From contig JACPHC010000001.1 of assembly GCA_016188775.1 (NCBI GenBank), positions 1 to 45,518 of the forward strand: 45,518 bases of DNA, written 5' to 3'. Source of the stretch: Parcubacteria group bacterium (lineage in GTDB: Bacteria > Patescibacteriota > Minisyncoccia > JACPHC01). The first letter of the stretch is position 1. Each line of letters opens with the position of its first letter. This document shows, piece by piece, positions 37,297-44,943 of the stretch. Below the pieces are notes generated by a model. That model did not search any database. It worked only from the letters and a program-made list of their open reading frames with translations, and was not told the origin of the DNA. Made by a program: the position numbers and the translations under genes.

Positions 37297-38281
37297 GGAA
37301 AATCAAAATCAACTTTCTGAAAAATTGCTGGCTTTAGTTTTCGTTTTGGTTCTTTTTATAATGGTTTGGAAAACCGCTCCCGATCGTAATTTTTCTGAAC
37401 AAAATTATTTTCCAGCCAAGAACGTTAAAGTTCAAACCGAAGCCAGCGTTTTGCCGTCTTTAAATATTCAAAAAAATCAGTTGGAAAAATCGCAAACGCC
37501 AAAACCCGATATTAACGCCCAATCAGCGGCTTCTTATTTGTTTCATTCTGACGGAGAAAAAATTGTTTTATTTGAAAAGAATTCAACGTTGAAGCGGCCG
37601 ATCGCCAGCATTTCCAAATTAATGACCGCTTTTTTGGTTTTCGAGAATACGAATCTCAATGACAATATCAGAATAATTCCGGAAGCGATAGCCCAAGACG
37701 GCGATCAAATTCATTTGGTCAATGGAGAAATTTTAACTGTTTTGGATTTAACCAAGGCTATGTTGATTCCTTCTTCAAACGACGCGGCCTACGCTCTTTC
37801 CAATTACGTCGGAGGGGTTGTTTTTACCAAAATGATGAATGAAAAAGCGAAAGAAATCGGACTGGTCAATACTTATTTTTCCAATTCGCATGGCCTGATG
37901 AGCGAAAATAAAGACAGACCGAGCAATTATTCAACCGCCCAAGATTTATCGAAACTGGTCCTTGCGATTTATAAAAAATTTCCTCAAATTCTGGAAATAA
38001 CCCGAATTCAAAAAACCGAGATTTTTTCCGTTGATAAAAAATTCCAGCATCATTTGAAAAACACCAATGATCTACTCGGCGAAATTCCGGAGATAATCGG
38101 CGGCAAAACCGGTTTTACCGATGAAGCCGGAGAGACGTTTTTAACAATGATTAAAAAATCAAAAAATCAAGGCGATCGAGAAAATAATATTATCGTTAAT
38201 GTTATTTTAGGAACCTCTAATCGTACTGACGAGATGAGAAAATTAATTAATTGGTCGCTCAAATATTATGCCTCTTTTTGA
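37289..38281 (+). CDS. dacA: D-alanyl-D-alanine carboxypeptidase (S11/PBP5-like)
   Basis: Trims the terminal D-Ala of peptidoglycan stem peptides. 330 aa, anchored by an N-terminal membrane segment (LLALVFVLVLFIMVW) with the catalytic domain outside. Penicillin-binding motifs: SxxK as S107-I-S-K110 in PIASISKLMTAF, SxN as SSN near 162-164, and KTG in IIGGKTGFTDEAGE. The C-terminal PBP5 beta domain is absent. It overlaps scpB by 8 bp and mraY by 14 bp, placing it in the wall-synthesis operon. Confidence 0.92.
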   Translation: MDKENQNQLSEKLLALVFVLVLFIMVWKTAPDRNFSEQNYFPAKNVKVQTEASVLPSLNIQKNQLEKSQTPKPDINAQSAASYLFHSDGEKIVLFEKNSTLKRPIASISKLMTAFLVFENTNLNDNIRIIPEAIAQDGDQIHLVNGEILTVLDLTKAMLIPSSNDAAYALSNYVGGVVFTKMMNEKAKEIGLVNTYFSNSHGLMSENKDRPSNYSTAQDLSKLVLAIYKKFPQILEITRIQKTEIFSVDKKFQHHLKNTNDLLGEIPEIIGGKTGFTDEAGETFLTMIKKSKNQGDRENNIIVNVILGTSNRTDEMRKLINWSLKYYASF

Positions 38282-39314
38282 AATTATTAGAATTTTAATA
38301 TTGGGCTCTCTTTCTTTTTTGGCGGCCTTAACGTTTACTCCGATATTTTTTAAATTGTTTGAGAGATATCGGCTGGGAAAACAAATTCGCATTGATGAAA
38401 ACGCGCCGATTTTTTCAAGCCTTCATAAAAAAAAAGAAGGAACGCCAACTATGGGGGGAATTCTTATTTGGTTTACTTTAATTTTTCTTTTATTTATTTT
38501 TTGGTTTTTGGCTTGGCTGTTTCCCGAGACATTTTTGGTAAAAATAAATTTTTTAAGCCGAAAAGAGACTTATTTGCCGCTCTCACTTTTATTGGTCGGC
38601 GCTTTTTTGGGATTTATTGATGACTGGCTCGGCATCCGGCGGATCGGCCTTAAAGGCGGCGGCATACGAATGAGGCAAAAAGTTTTACTTTATTCCATCG
38701 CGGCTTTAATCGGCGGCCTTTGGTTTTTTTATAAACTGGATTGGGATCAGATTCATATCCCGTTTTTAGGCGATTTCACGATCGGGATTTGGTACATACC
38801 TCTTTTTATTTTTTCCGTTGTCGCTTCCGGTTTTTCTTTAAATGAAACCGACGGGTTGGACGGACTGGCTGGCGGCGTTTTAATTTCGGCTTTTTCAGCT
38901 TTGACTCTTATAGCCTTTAGTCAGGGACGGTACGATTTGGCTGTTTTTACCGCTGTTATTTCCGGCGCCTTGCTCGCTTTTTTGTGGTTTAATATCCCGC
39001 CGGCCCGATTTTTTATGGGTGATACCGGTTCAATGTCATTGGGCATTACGCTGGGAGTTTTGAGTATGTTGACCAACACTTTCTTTCTTTTGCCGTTTTT
39101 CGGATTTATCTTGGTTCTCGAATCTTCCTCGGTAATCATTCAAATAGCTTCGAGATTATTTTTTAAAAAAAAGGTGTTTTTATCCACGCCGATTCATCAT
39201 CATTTTGAAGCCAAGGGGTGGCCAGAGTCGCGAGTAGTGATGAGGTTTTGGATTATTTCGGCGATTTTTACCGTTTTCGGTTTAATTATTTTTTTCTTGG
39301 ACAGACATATTTAA
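38268..39314 (+). CDS. mraY: phospho-N-acetylmuramoyl-pentapeptide-transferase
   Basis: Membrane enzyme making lipid I from UDP-MurNAc-pentapeptide and undecaprenyl phosphate. 348 aa with about ten helices. Motifs: KKKEGTPTMGGILIW, FIDDWLGI with the Asp pair, NETDGLDGLAGGV, RFFMGDTGSMSLG, and TPIHHHFEAKGWPESRVVMRFW. It overlaps dacA by 14 bp. A 34-bp palindrome follows before ftsW. Confidence 0.96.
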   Translation: MPLFEIIRILILGSLSFLAALTFTPIFFKLFERYRLGKQIRIDENAPIFSSLHKKKEGTPTMGGILIWFTLIFLLFIFWFLAWLFPETFLVKINFLSRKETYLPLSLLLVGAFLGFIDDWLGIRRIGLKGGGIRMRQKVLLYSIAALIGGLWFFYKLDWDQIHIPFLGDFTIGIWYIPLFIFSVVASGFSLNETDGLDGLAGGVLISAFSALTLIAFSQGRYDLAVFTAVISGALLAFLWFNIPPARFFMGDTGSMSLGITLGVLSMLTNTFFLLPFFGFILVLESSSVIIQIASRLFFKKKVFLSTPIHHHFEAKGWPESRVVMRFWIISAIFTVFGLIIFFLDRHI

Positions 39315-39331
39315 TTTAAATAAATTTTATT

Positions 39332-39365
39332 AATATTTTTAATATACTAGTATATTAAAAATATT
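39332..39365. repeat. perfect 34-bp palindrome between mraY and ftsW
   Basis: AATATTTTTAATATACT and its complement AGTATATTAAAAATATT meet at the centre CTAG with no unpaired bases. No T run; located 16 nt before the ftsW start. It may be an operator or a cruciform site. Confidence 0.8.
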
Positions 39366-39380
39366 GTATGACATTAAATA

Positions 39381-40469
39381 GTGAAAAAGATTGATTACGC
39401 TTTAATTTTTATCGTTATTTCTTTGATGGCTATCGGATTTTTAATGCTTTCTTCGGCCTCAATCGTGATTGCTCAAGATATTTCCGGCAGCCCTTATTAT
39501 TATCTTAAACACCAATTTTTATACGGATTTATTTTTGGCCTTTTGGCTTTTTTCTTGACTTTTAAAATCAATTACCGATTTTGGAAAAAAATAGCTCTGC
39601 CTATTTTGATTATTTCTTTTGTTTTAGTTTCGCTGGTATTTATCAAGCCTTTTGGCGTCGGTTTTGGAGGCGCCAAGCGCTGGGTTAATTTTGCCGGATT
39701 TGTTTTTCAGCCCGCTGAAATTTTAAAATTAAGTTTGGTGATTTATCTGGCCGCCTGGCTAAGCTCAAAAAGCGATAAAGAAATAAAAAGTTTAAGCCGC
39801 GGTTTTTTGCCGTTTTTAATTATCGCCGTCGGAGCCGGTTTCTTGCTCGCCTCCCAGCCGGACATTGGAACGCTAAGTATACTTTTTGCCGCTTCGCTGA
39901 TAATTTTTTTCGCCTCGGGCGCCCGTATTTATCACGTTATTTTAACCGTTCTTTTTTCTCTGATTTCTCTTTTTTCTTTAATAAAAATCGCTCCTTACCG
40001 TTTAAATCGCCTGATAACTTTTTTAAACCCCCAATTTGATCCGGCTGGCATCAGTTATCAAATTAATCAAGCCCTGATTGCCATCGGTTCCGGCGGATTT
40101 TGGGGCCTGGGATTGGGGCAGGGAAGACAAAAATATTACTATTTACCCGAGCCGACCGGCGATTCTATTTTTGCCATCATAGCCGAAGAACTCGGTTTTG
40201 TCGGCGCCTCAACAATCATTGCCTTATTTGTTTTATTGGTCTGGAGAGCTTTTTTTATCGCTAAAAACGCCAATGATTATTTTGGCAAACTTCTTGCTTG
40301 CGGAATCGGAGCCTTAATCGGAACGCAAGCCTTTATCAATATAGGGGCGATGGTCGGACTTTTCCCTTTAACCGGCGTTCCTTTGCCTTTTATCAGTTTT
40401 GGCGGCACGAGCCTGGCAATGGCCATGGCTGCCATCGGGATTTTGATAAACATTTCCCGTTATTCTTAA
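39381..40469 (+). CDS. ftsW: FtsW/RodA-family SEDS glycosyltransferase
   Basis: SEDS-family lipid II polymerase, 362 aa with about ten membrane segments. Signatures include GFLMLSSASIVIA, GVGFGGAKRWVNFAGFVFQPAEILKLSLVIYLAAW, SQPDIGTLSILF, YQINQALIAIGSGGFWGLGLGQGRQKYYYLPEPTGDSIFAIIAEELGF and GLFPLTGVPLPFISFGGTSL. FtsW is preferred over RodA because of its position between mraY and murG. The start is GTG 39381; the ATG at 39367 gives only an 8-codon ORF. Confidence 0.94.
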   Translation: MKKIDYALIFIVISLMAIGFLMLSSASIVIAQDISGSPYYYLKHQFLYGFIFGLLAFFLTFKINYRFWKKIALPILIISFVLVSLVFIKPFGVGFGGAKRWVNFAGFVFQPAEILKLSLVIYLAAWLSSKSDKEIKSLSRGFLPFLIIAVGAGFLLASQPDIGTLSILFAASLIIFFASGARIYHVILTVLFSLISLFSLIKIAPYRLNRLITFLNPQFDPAGISYQINQALIAIGSGGFWGLGLGQGRQKYYYLPEPTGDSIFAIIAEELGFVGASTIIALFVLLVWRAFFIAKNANDYFGKLLACGIGALIGTQAFINIGAMVGLFPLTGVPLPFISFGGTSLAMAMAAIGILINISRYS

Positions 40470-40519
40470 TTTCTGCGGCAAAAATTCACTTTTTATCTTA
40501 AAAATGTTAAAATTTTTTT

Positions 40520-41647
40520 ATGTTAATTCGAATCGCTTTTACCGGCGGAGGCACCGGCGGACATATTTTTCCGCATATTGCCGTCAGCCGTTCGCTTTTA
40601 AAAATCGCTGAAAAAGAAGGGATTAATTTGCGGTTTTATTATATTGGGCCGGCTATTTTTAACGCGAGTATTTTTGAAAATGAAGGCATTAATGTCCGCT
40701 GGATCAGAGCCGGAAAATTCCGGCGATATATGTCATTTTTAAATATTATCGATCTTTTTAAAATCGGTCTCGGATTCATTGAATCTCTTTGGTATCTTTG
40801 GCGAATTATGCCGGATGTCATTTTTTCCAAAGGCGGCTACGGCGCTTTGCCGGTGGCGCTGGCCGCTTGGGTTTATCGAATTCCGATTCTAATCCACGAA
40901 TCCGATGCAATTCCGGGAATGGTTAATAAAATCAGCTCCCGTTGGGCAAAAAAAATCGCGATTTCTTTTGACCGAACAAAGAATTTTTTTCCTTTAACCA
41001 AGACGAATTTAATCGGTTTGCCCATTCGAACCCAGCTTTTAGATCAAAATAAAAATGAGGCGAAAAAAAATCTGGGACTTGATTTGGACAGAAAGGTTGT
41101 TTTAGTTACGGGCGGCTCTCAAGGATCAAGCCGCATTAACGATTTTATTTTGGATATTTTGCCGGATTTAACCAGATCATACGAGTTGATTCAGGTGAGC
41201 GGCGTTAAAGATTATGAACGCGTTCTCCAGGAGGGTAAAATAATGATTTCCGATGAGTTAAGACGTTTTTGGCACCTGGTTGATTTTTTGGATGAAAGCA
41301 GTCTCGCCGACGCTTACGCCGCCGCCGATATTATTATTTCTCGATCCGGCGCTTCCAGTATTTTTGAAATCGCTTCAGTGGGTCTGCCTAGTATTTTAAT
41401 TCCTTTGCCGGAATCCGCTCAAGATCATCAAAAAGAAAACGCTTATGAATACGCTCGCGTTTCCGGAGCGACCGTCCTCGAAGAGACTAATTTGAAATCG
41501 GGCATTATTTTAACCCAGATTGAAAAAATTTTAAACGATCCCGCTCTTTCGCGCTCTCTTCAAGAAAAATCTAAAAATTTCAGCAATCTTGGGGCCGCTG
41601 ACGCGATTGCCGCGGAATTACTGGATTTGGCAAAAGCTAATTCATAA
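40520..41647 (+). CDS. murG: UDP-GlcNAc:undecaprenyl-pyrophosphoryl-MurNAc-pentapeptide transferase
   Basis: Peripheral membrane glycosyltransferase (GT28) making lipid II, 375 aa. N-terminal FTGGGTGGHIFPHIAVSRSL, VIFSKGGYGALPVALAAW, PILIHESDAIPGMVNK, then C-terminal VLVTGGSQGSSRIND and the UDP-GlcNAc site ISRSGASSIFEIASVGLPSILIPLPESAQDHQKENA. TAAAAT 6 nt before the ATG suggests a leaderless start separate from ftsW. gltX starts directly after its stop codon. Confidence 0.96.
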   Translation: MLIRIAFTGGGTGGHIFPHIAVSRSLLKIAEKEGINLRFYYIGPAIFNASIFENEGINVRWIRAGKFRRYMSFLNIIDLFKIGLGFIESLWYLWRIMPDVIFSKGGYGALPVALAAWVYRIPILIHESDAIPGMVNKISSRWAKKIAISFDRTKNFFPLTKTNLIGLPIRTQLLDQNKNEAKKNLGLDLDRKVVLVTGGSQGSSRINDFILDILPDLTRSYELIQVSGVKDYERVLQEGKIMISDELRRFWHLVDFLDESSLADAYAAADIIISRSGASSIFEIASVGLPSILIPLPESAQDHQKENAYEYARVSGATVLEETNLKSGIILTQIEKILNDPALSRSLQEKSKNFSNLGAADAIAAELLDLAKANS

Positions 41648-43135
41648 ATGAAAACTGAACCAATAAAAATTGAGCCCGGTCATTTAAGAGCGCGGATCGC
41701 TCCTTCGCCGACCGGCGCTTTGCATATCGGCACTGCCAGAACGGCGCTGTTTAATTTTTTATTGGCGCGCCGTTTTGGAGGCAAGTTTATTTTGCGAATT
41801 GAGGATACCGATCTTTCGCGTTCCGATAAAAAATACGAAAAAGACATAATCGAAAATTTAAAATGGCTGGGCATTATTTGGGATGAGGGACCGGATAAAG
41901 GCGGACCCTACGCTCCGTATCGCCAAACCGAACGAACCGATATTTACCGGAATTATATTCAAAAACTGCTTGATCAGGGCTTGGCTTTTTATTGTTTCCA
42001 TTCCCAAAAAGAATTAGACGAAGAGAAAAAAAATCAACTGATCCAAAAAATTCCCCAGCGCCATATTTGTTCTTTTCGCGATTTAGATATTAATGAAGTT
42101 AAAAAGAAATCAAAGAAAAAATCGATTATTCGATTAAAAACGCCACAAAAGATCGTCAATTTTTCCGATTTTTTAAAAGGCCAGGTGGTTTTTGATGCCT
42201 CTCTTTTGGGCGATATTGCCCTATCCAAAGATATTGAAACGCCGCTTTATAATTTCGCCGTTGTTATTGATGATTTTACCATGCGAATTAATTATGTTAT
42301 GCGCGGCGAGGATCATCTTTCCAACACGCCCAAGCAGATTTTAATTCAAGAAGCGCTTGAATTGGATAAAGTTAATTATATTCATCTTCCGCTGATTTTT
42401 GATCCGAATCGAAAAAAACTTTCAAAAAGATTCGGCGCGGCCTCCGTGGCCGAATATCGCCGGGTCGGTTATTTGCCGGAAGCGCTTATTAATTTTTTAG
42501 TTTTAATGGGCTGGAATCCCGGCACGAATCAAGAAATTTTTAATCTTGAAGGGTTGGAAAAAGATTTTTTTCTTGAAGGATTACAAACCAGCGCGGCTGT
42601 TTTTAATATAGAAAAATTAAATTGGCTGAACGGCGAATATTTGAAAAAAATAAACGCCGATAAATTTTATGAATTAGCTTTGCCGTATCTTGAAAAAAAG
42701 AAATTTTTTGAGAAACGATTATTTAGTAAAGAAAAATTAGAAAAAATTTTGATTCTGGAAAAAGCCAGAATATCAAAACTGAATGAGGTGGGGGAGAGTA
42801 TTGATTTCTTTTTCAAAAAAACTTTAATTTACCCGGCCTCTTTGCTTTTTTGGCAAAAGACGGATAAAAAAGAAACAAAAGAAATATTAACCAGACTGAA
42901 AAAAATAATTTCGGAAATTTCCGATAGAAAATTCAATCCGGACAATTTAAAAAATCTGCTTTTCAATGAAGCCGGAAAATTTGAAAATAAGGGATATCTT
43001 CTTTGGCCCTTGCGGGTCGCGCTCTCGGGTAAAAAAAATTCACCCGGGCCTTTTGAAATTATGGATATTTTAGGTAAAAAAGACACTTTGCAACGAATTG
43101 CTTCGGCAATTAAAAAATTAAATTTACCCGCCTAA
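41648..43135 (+). CDS. gltX: glutamyl-tRNA synthetase
   Basis: Class I synthetase, 495 aa. HIGH-type motif in ARIAPSPTGALHIGTARTALFNFLLARRFGG, LRIEDTDLSRSDKKYEKDIIENLKWLGIIWDEGPD, the catalytic-domain RGEDHLSNTPKQILIQEAL, and the KMSKS equivalent KKLSKRFGA. The C-terminal anticodon-binding helical bundle is of the usual length. ATG 41648 directly follows the murG stop. Its last codons and TAA lie in a family 3 inverted repeat. Confidence 0.95.
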   Translation: MKTEPIKIEPGHLRARIAPSPTGALHIGTARTALFNFLLARRFGGKFILRIEDTDLSRSDKKYEKDIIENLKWLGIIWDEGPDKGGPYAPYRQTERTDIYRNYIQKLLDQGLAFYCFHSQKELDEEKKNQLIQKIPQRHICSFRDLDINEVKKKSKKKSIIRLKTPQKIVNFSDFLKGQVVFDASLLGDIALSKDIETPLYNFAVVIDDFTMRINYVMRGEDHLSNTPKQILIQEALELDKVNYIHLPLIFDPNRKKLSKRFGAASVAEYRRVGYLPEALINFLVLMGWNPGTNQEIFNLEGLEKDFFLEGLQTSAAVFNIEKLNWLNGEYLKKINADKFYELALPYLEKKKFFEKRLFSKEKLEKILILEKARISKLNEVGESIDFFFKKTLIYPASLLFWQKTDKKETKEILTRLKKIISEISDRKFNPDNLKNLLFNEAGKFENKGYLLWPLRVALSGKKNSPGPFEIMDILGKKDTLQRIASAIKKLNLPA

Positions 43136-43176
43136 ATTTTTCACCCGTCGTAAATTTAAAAAATTTAGGCGGGTAA
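43124..43176. repeat. inverted-repeat element family 3, copy B
   Basis: TTACCCGCCTAAATTTTT (43124-43141) pairs perfectly with AAAAATTTAGGCGGGTAA (43159-43176) around a 17-nt loop. Compared with copy A (TTATCCGCC/GGCGGATAA) the T-A pair is replaced by C-G in both arms. It supplies the gltX stop codon and could also act as a terminator. Confidence 0.78.
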
Positions 43177-43189
43177 ATAGGTTAATATT

Positions 43190-44428
43190 GTGCGACATAT
43201 TAAGAAAACCGATTTTTTCCTAACACTGATATTTTTAATCGCAATCTTTTTTTTATTTCTAAAAAATTCTCAGGCCAGCGTTATTGAGGATTTGAAAACT
43301 CAAATTGCCCAAAAAGAATCTGAAATTAAAGAATTAGAAACTAAAGCCAATAATTATAAAATCACTATTGAAAAAACTAAAAAAGAAAAAAACACTTTAG
43401 CCAACCGTCTCAAAATATTGGAGAATGAAATCAATAAACTTTTAGTGGAAATTAGCATTACCCAGAAAAAAATCGCTGAAAAAAAACTTCGCATCGAAGA
43501 GTTAATTTTTGGAATTAACTCCCGCCAAAATGAAATAGAAAAACAGCAAGAAAGTCTTACGGCCGCTCTTCAGAGCATTTATGAGGGCGACTCCGAACCA
43601 TATTTTGTGAAATTTTTAAAAAATAAAAATATATCCGGATTTTTTAATCAAATTGAATATCTGGTTCTTTTCCAATCTGATATTTCTCAAGAACTTTCGG
43701 CGTTGAAAGCCCTAAAAGAGGATTTGGAAACCAAGAAAGACAGTGAAGCTCAAAAACAGCAAGAGTTAGGCGAATTAGAAGAGGAATTAGAGGGGAAAAA
43801 AGAGGCTATGGATCTTGAAAAAAACAATAAAAAAGATCTTTTAAAAATAACGCAGAAAAAAGAAAGCAAATATCAAAACTTACTCGCCGAAGTTCAAAAA
43901 AAAAGAGAAGAAATTCAAAAAGAAATATTTGACCTTGAAGATAAATTGCGCCTGACTATTGACCCGGCTTCATTGCCTCAGCCCCGAGCCGGTTTTCTTT
44001 TAAAGCCGACCGTAGGCAGATTATCGCAGACATACGGGCCGACGTCCTTGACCGGATTTACGAATCACGCTTATAAATTTCATAATGGCATTGATATTGC
44101 CGGCGACACGGGTCAGCCGATTTTTGCCGCCGATGACGGTCAAATCATCGCTATTGGCAATAACGGCAATTACGCTTACGGCCGATGGATCGCGATTGAT
44201 CACGGCAATAATTTAATAACGCTTTACGCCCATCTTTCTTCAATTAAAAAAAATCCTGGTCAGACTGTCAAGCGCGGCGAATTTATCGGTTTAATGGGCT
44301 CAACAGGATTTTCCACCGGCTCGCATCTTCATTTCAGTCTTTTTGCCGGAAATACCTTTCGAGTGGAAGAACGTTCTTTTGGTTCTTTGCCTATCGGCGG
44401 TTCCATTGATCCCAATAATTATTTATAA
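43190..44428 (+). CDS. secreted coiled-coil M23 metallopeptidase (EnvC-like)
   Basis: 412 aa. N-terminal membrane/signal segment (DFFLTLIFLIAIFFLFL), a long coiled coil at about 30-265 (LKTQIAQKESEIKELETKANNYK...), then a C-terminal LytM/M23 endopeptidase domain: YKFHNGIDIAGDTGQPIFAADDGQIIAIGNNGN...IDHGNNLITLYAHL and GFSTGSHLHFSLF. The zinc ligands H...D and the HxH of SHLHF are all present, so unlike EnvC itself it may be catalytically active. Likely cuts peptide crosslinks during division, fitting the neighbouring wall genes. The start is GTG 43190, next to TTAATATT, so it may be leaderless. Confidence 0.9.
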   Translation: MRHIKKTDFFLTLIFLIAIFFLFLKNSQASVIEDLKTQIAQKESEIKELETKANNYKITIEKTKKEKNTLANRLKILENEINKLLVEISITQKKIAEKKLRIEELIFGINSRQNEIEKQQESLTAALQSIYEGDSEPYFVKFLKNKNISGFFNQIEYLVLFQSDISQELSALKALKEDLETKKDSEAQKQQELGELEEELEGKKEAMDLEKNNKKDLLKITQKKESKYQNLLAEVQKKREEIQKEIFDLEDKLRLTIDPASLPQPRAGFLLKPTVGRLSQTYGPTSLTGFTNHAYKFHNGIDIAGDTGQPIFAADDGQIIAIGNNGNYAYGRWIAIDHGNNLITLYAHLSSIKKNPGQTVKRGEFIGLMGSTGFSTGSHLHFSLFAGNTFRVEERSFGSLPIGGSIDPNNYL

Positions 44429-44483
44429 TGATTAGACTTTATGTCGCAAAAGATACCTTGTGCGACATCATTAATAAGCAAAA

Positions 44484-44530
44484 AAGGCCGGTTTTAGGAT
44501 TATCCCCTTTTAACGGCCTTATTTATTTTT
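44484..44530. terminator. bidirectional terminator after M23 gene
   Basis: AAGGCCG/CGGCCTT stem with partial inner pairing, preceded by an A run and followed by TTATTTATTTTT. It separates the M23 gene from the converging zinc-ribbon gene. A smaller hairpin ATGTCGCA/TGCGACAT precedes it at 44441-44468. Confidence 0.75.
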
Positions 44531-44535
44531 ATATT

Positions 44536-44856
44536 TTAATGAATGGGAAAATTATTATACCAAACTGTTTTACAGCTGGAACAATAAATTCCCCATTCGT
44601 ATTTTTTAAAATTCAAAATCTTTGAATATCTCCAGCAGCAGCTGGAGCAAAAATCAGTAATTAAGATAGGCATGTAGAACATTCGTTGAACATCTAATTC
44701 CGCTTTTTGAGCTTTATCTAATATGTATTCTTTTAAAGATTTTTCCGATTTTTTTTCTGATCCCGCCACCCTTTCTTTAAATTCATAGTCTTTATCTAAT
44801 ATCCTGATTCCATTTTTGTTGAATCTGTCGCTATTCTTATTATTCTGCTTTTTCAT
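44536..44856 (-). CDS. small zinc-ribbon-like protein of unknown function
   Basis: 106 aa, not recognised. A charged N-terminus (KKQNNKNSDRFNKNG), a helical middle (SEKSLKEYILDKAQKAELDVQRMF) and a C-terminal CSSCCW...YCSSCKTVWY segment with two CxxC pairs 18 residues apart, consistent with a zinc ribbon. The upstream sequence has an SD-like GAGGGA before the ATG. It is divergent from the nuclease gene at 44944. DNA, RNA or protein binding is possible. Confidence 0.65.
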   Translation of the reverse strand: MKKQNNKNSDRFNKNGIRILDKDYEFKERVAGSEKKSEKSLKEYILDKAQKAELDVQRMFYMPILITDFCSSCCWRYSKILNFKKYEWGIYCSSCKTVWYNNFPIH

Positions 44857-44943
44857 TTTTTCGTCCCTCTTTTAATAAATTTACAAAAAACTATTCCCTA
44901 TGTTAAACTAATAATATATCAATAATAATAATAACTATAAAAA

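Noticed and set aside
44428-44625. Plus-strand ORF after the M23 gene
   Set aside because: It runs through a terminator hairpin and overlaps the converging zinc-ribbon gene.
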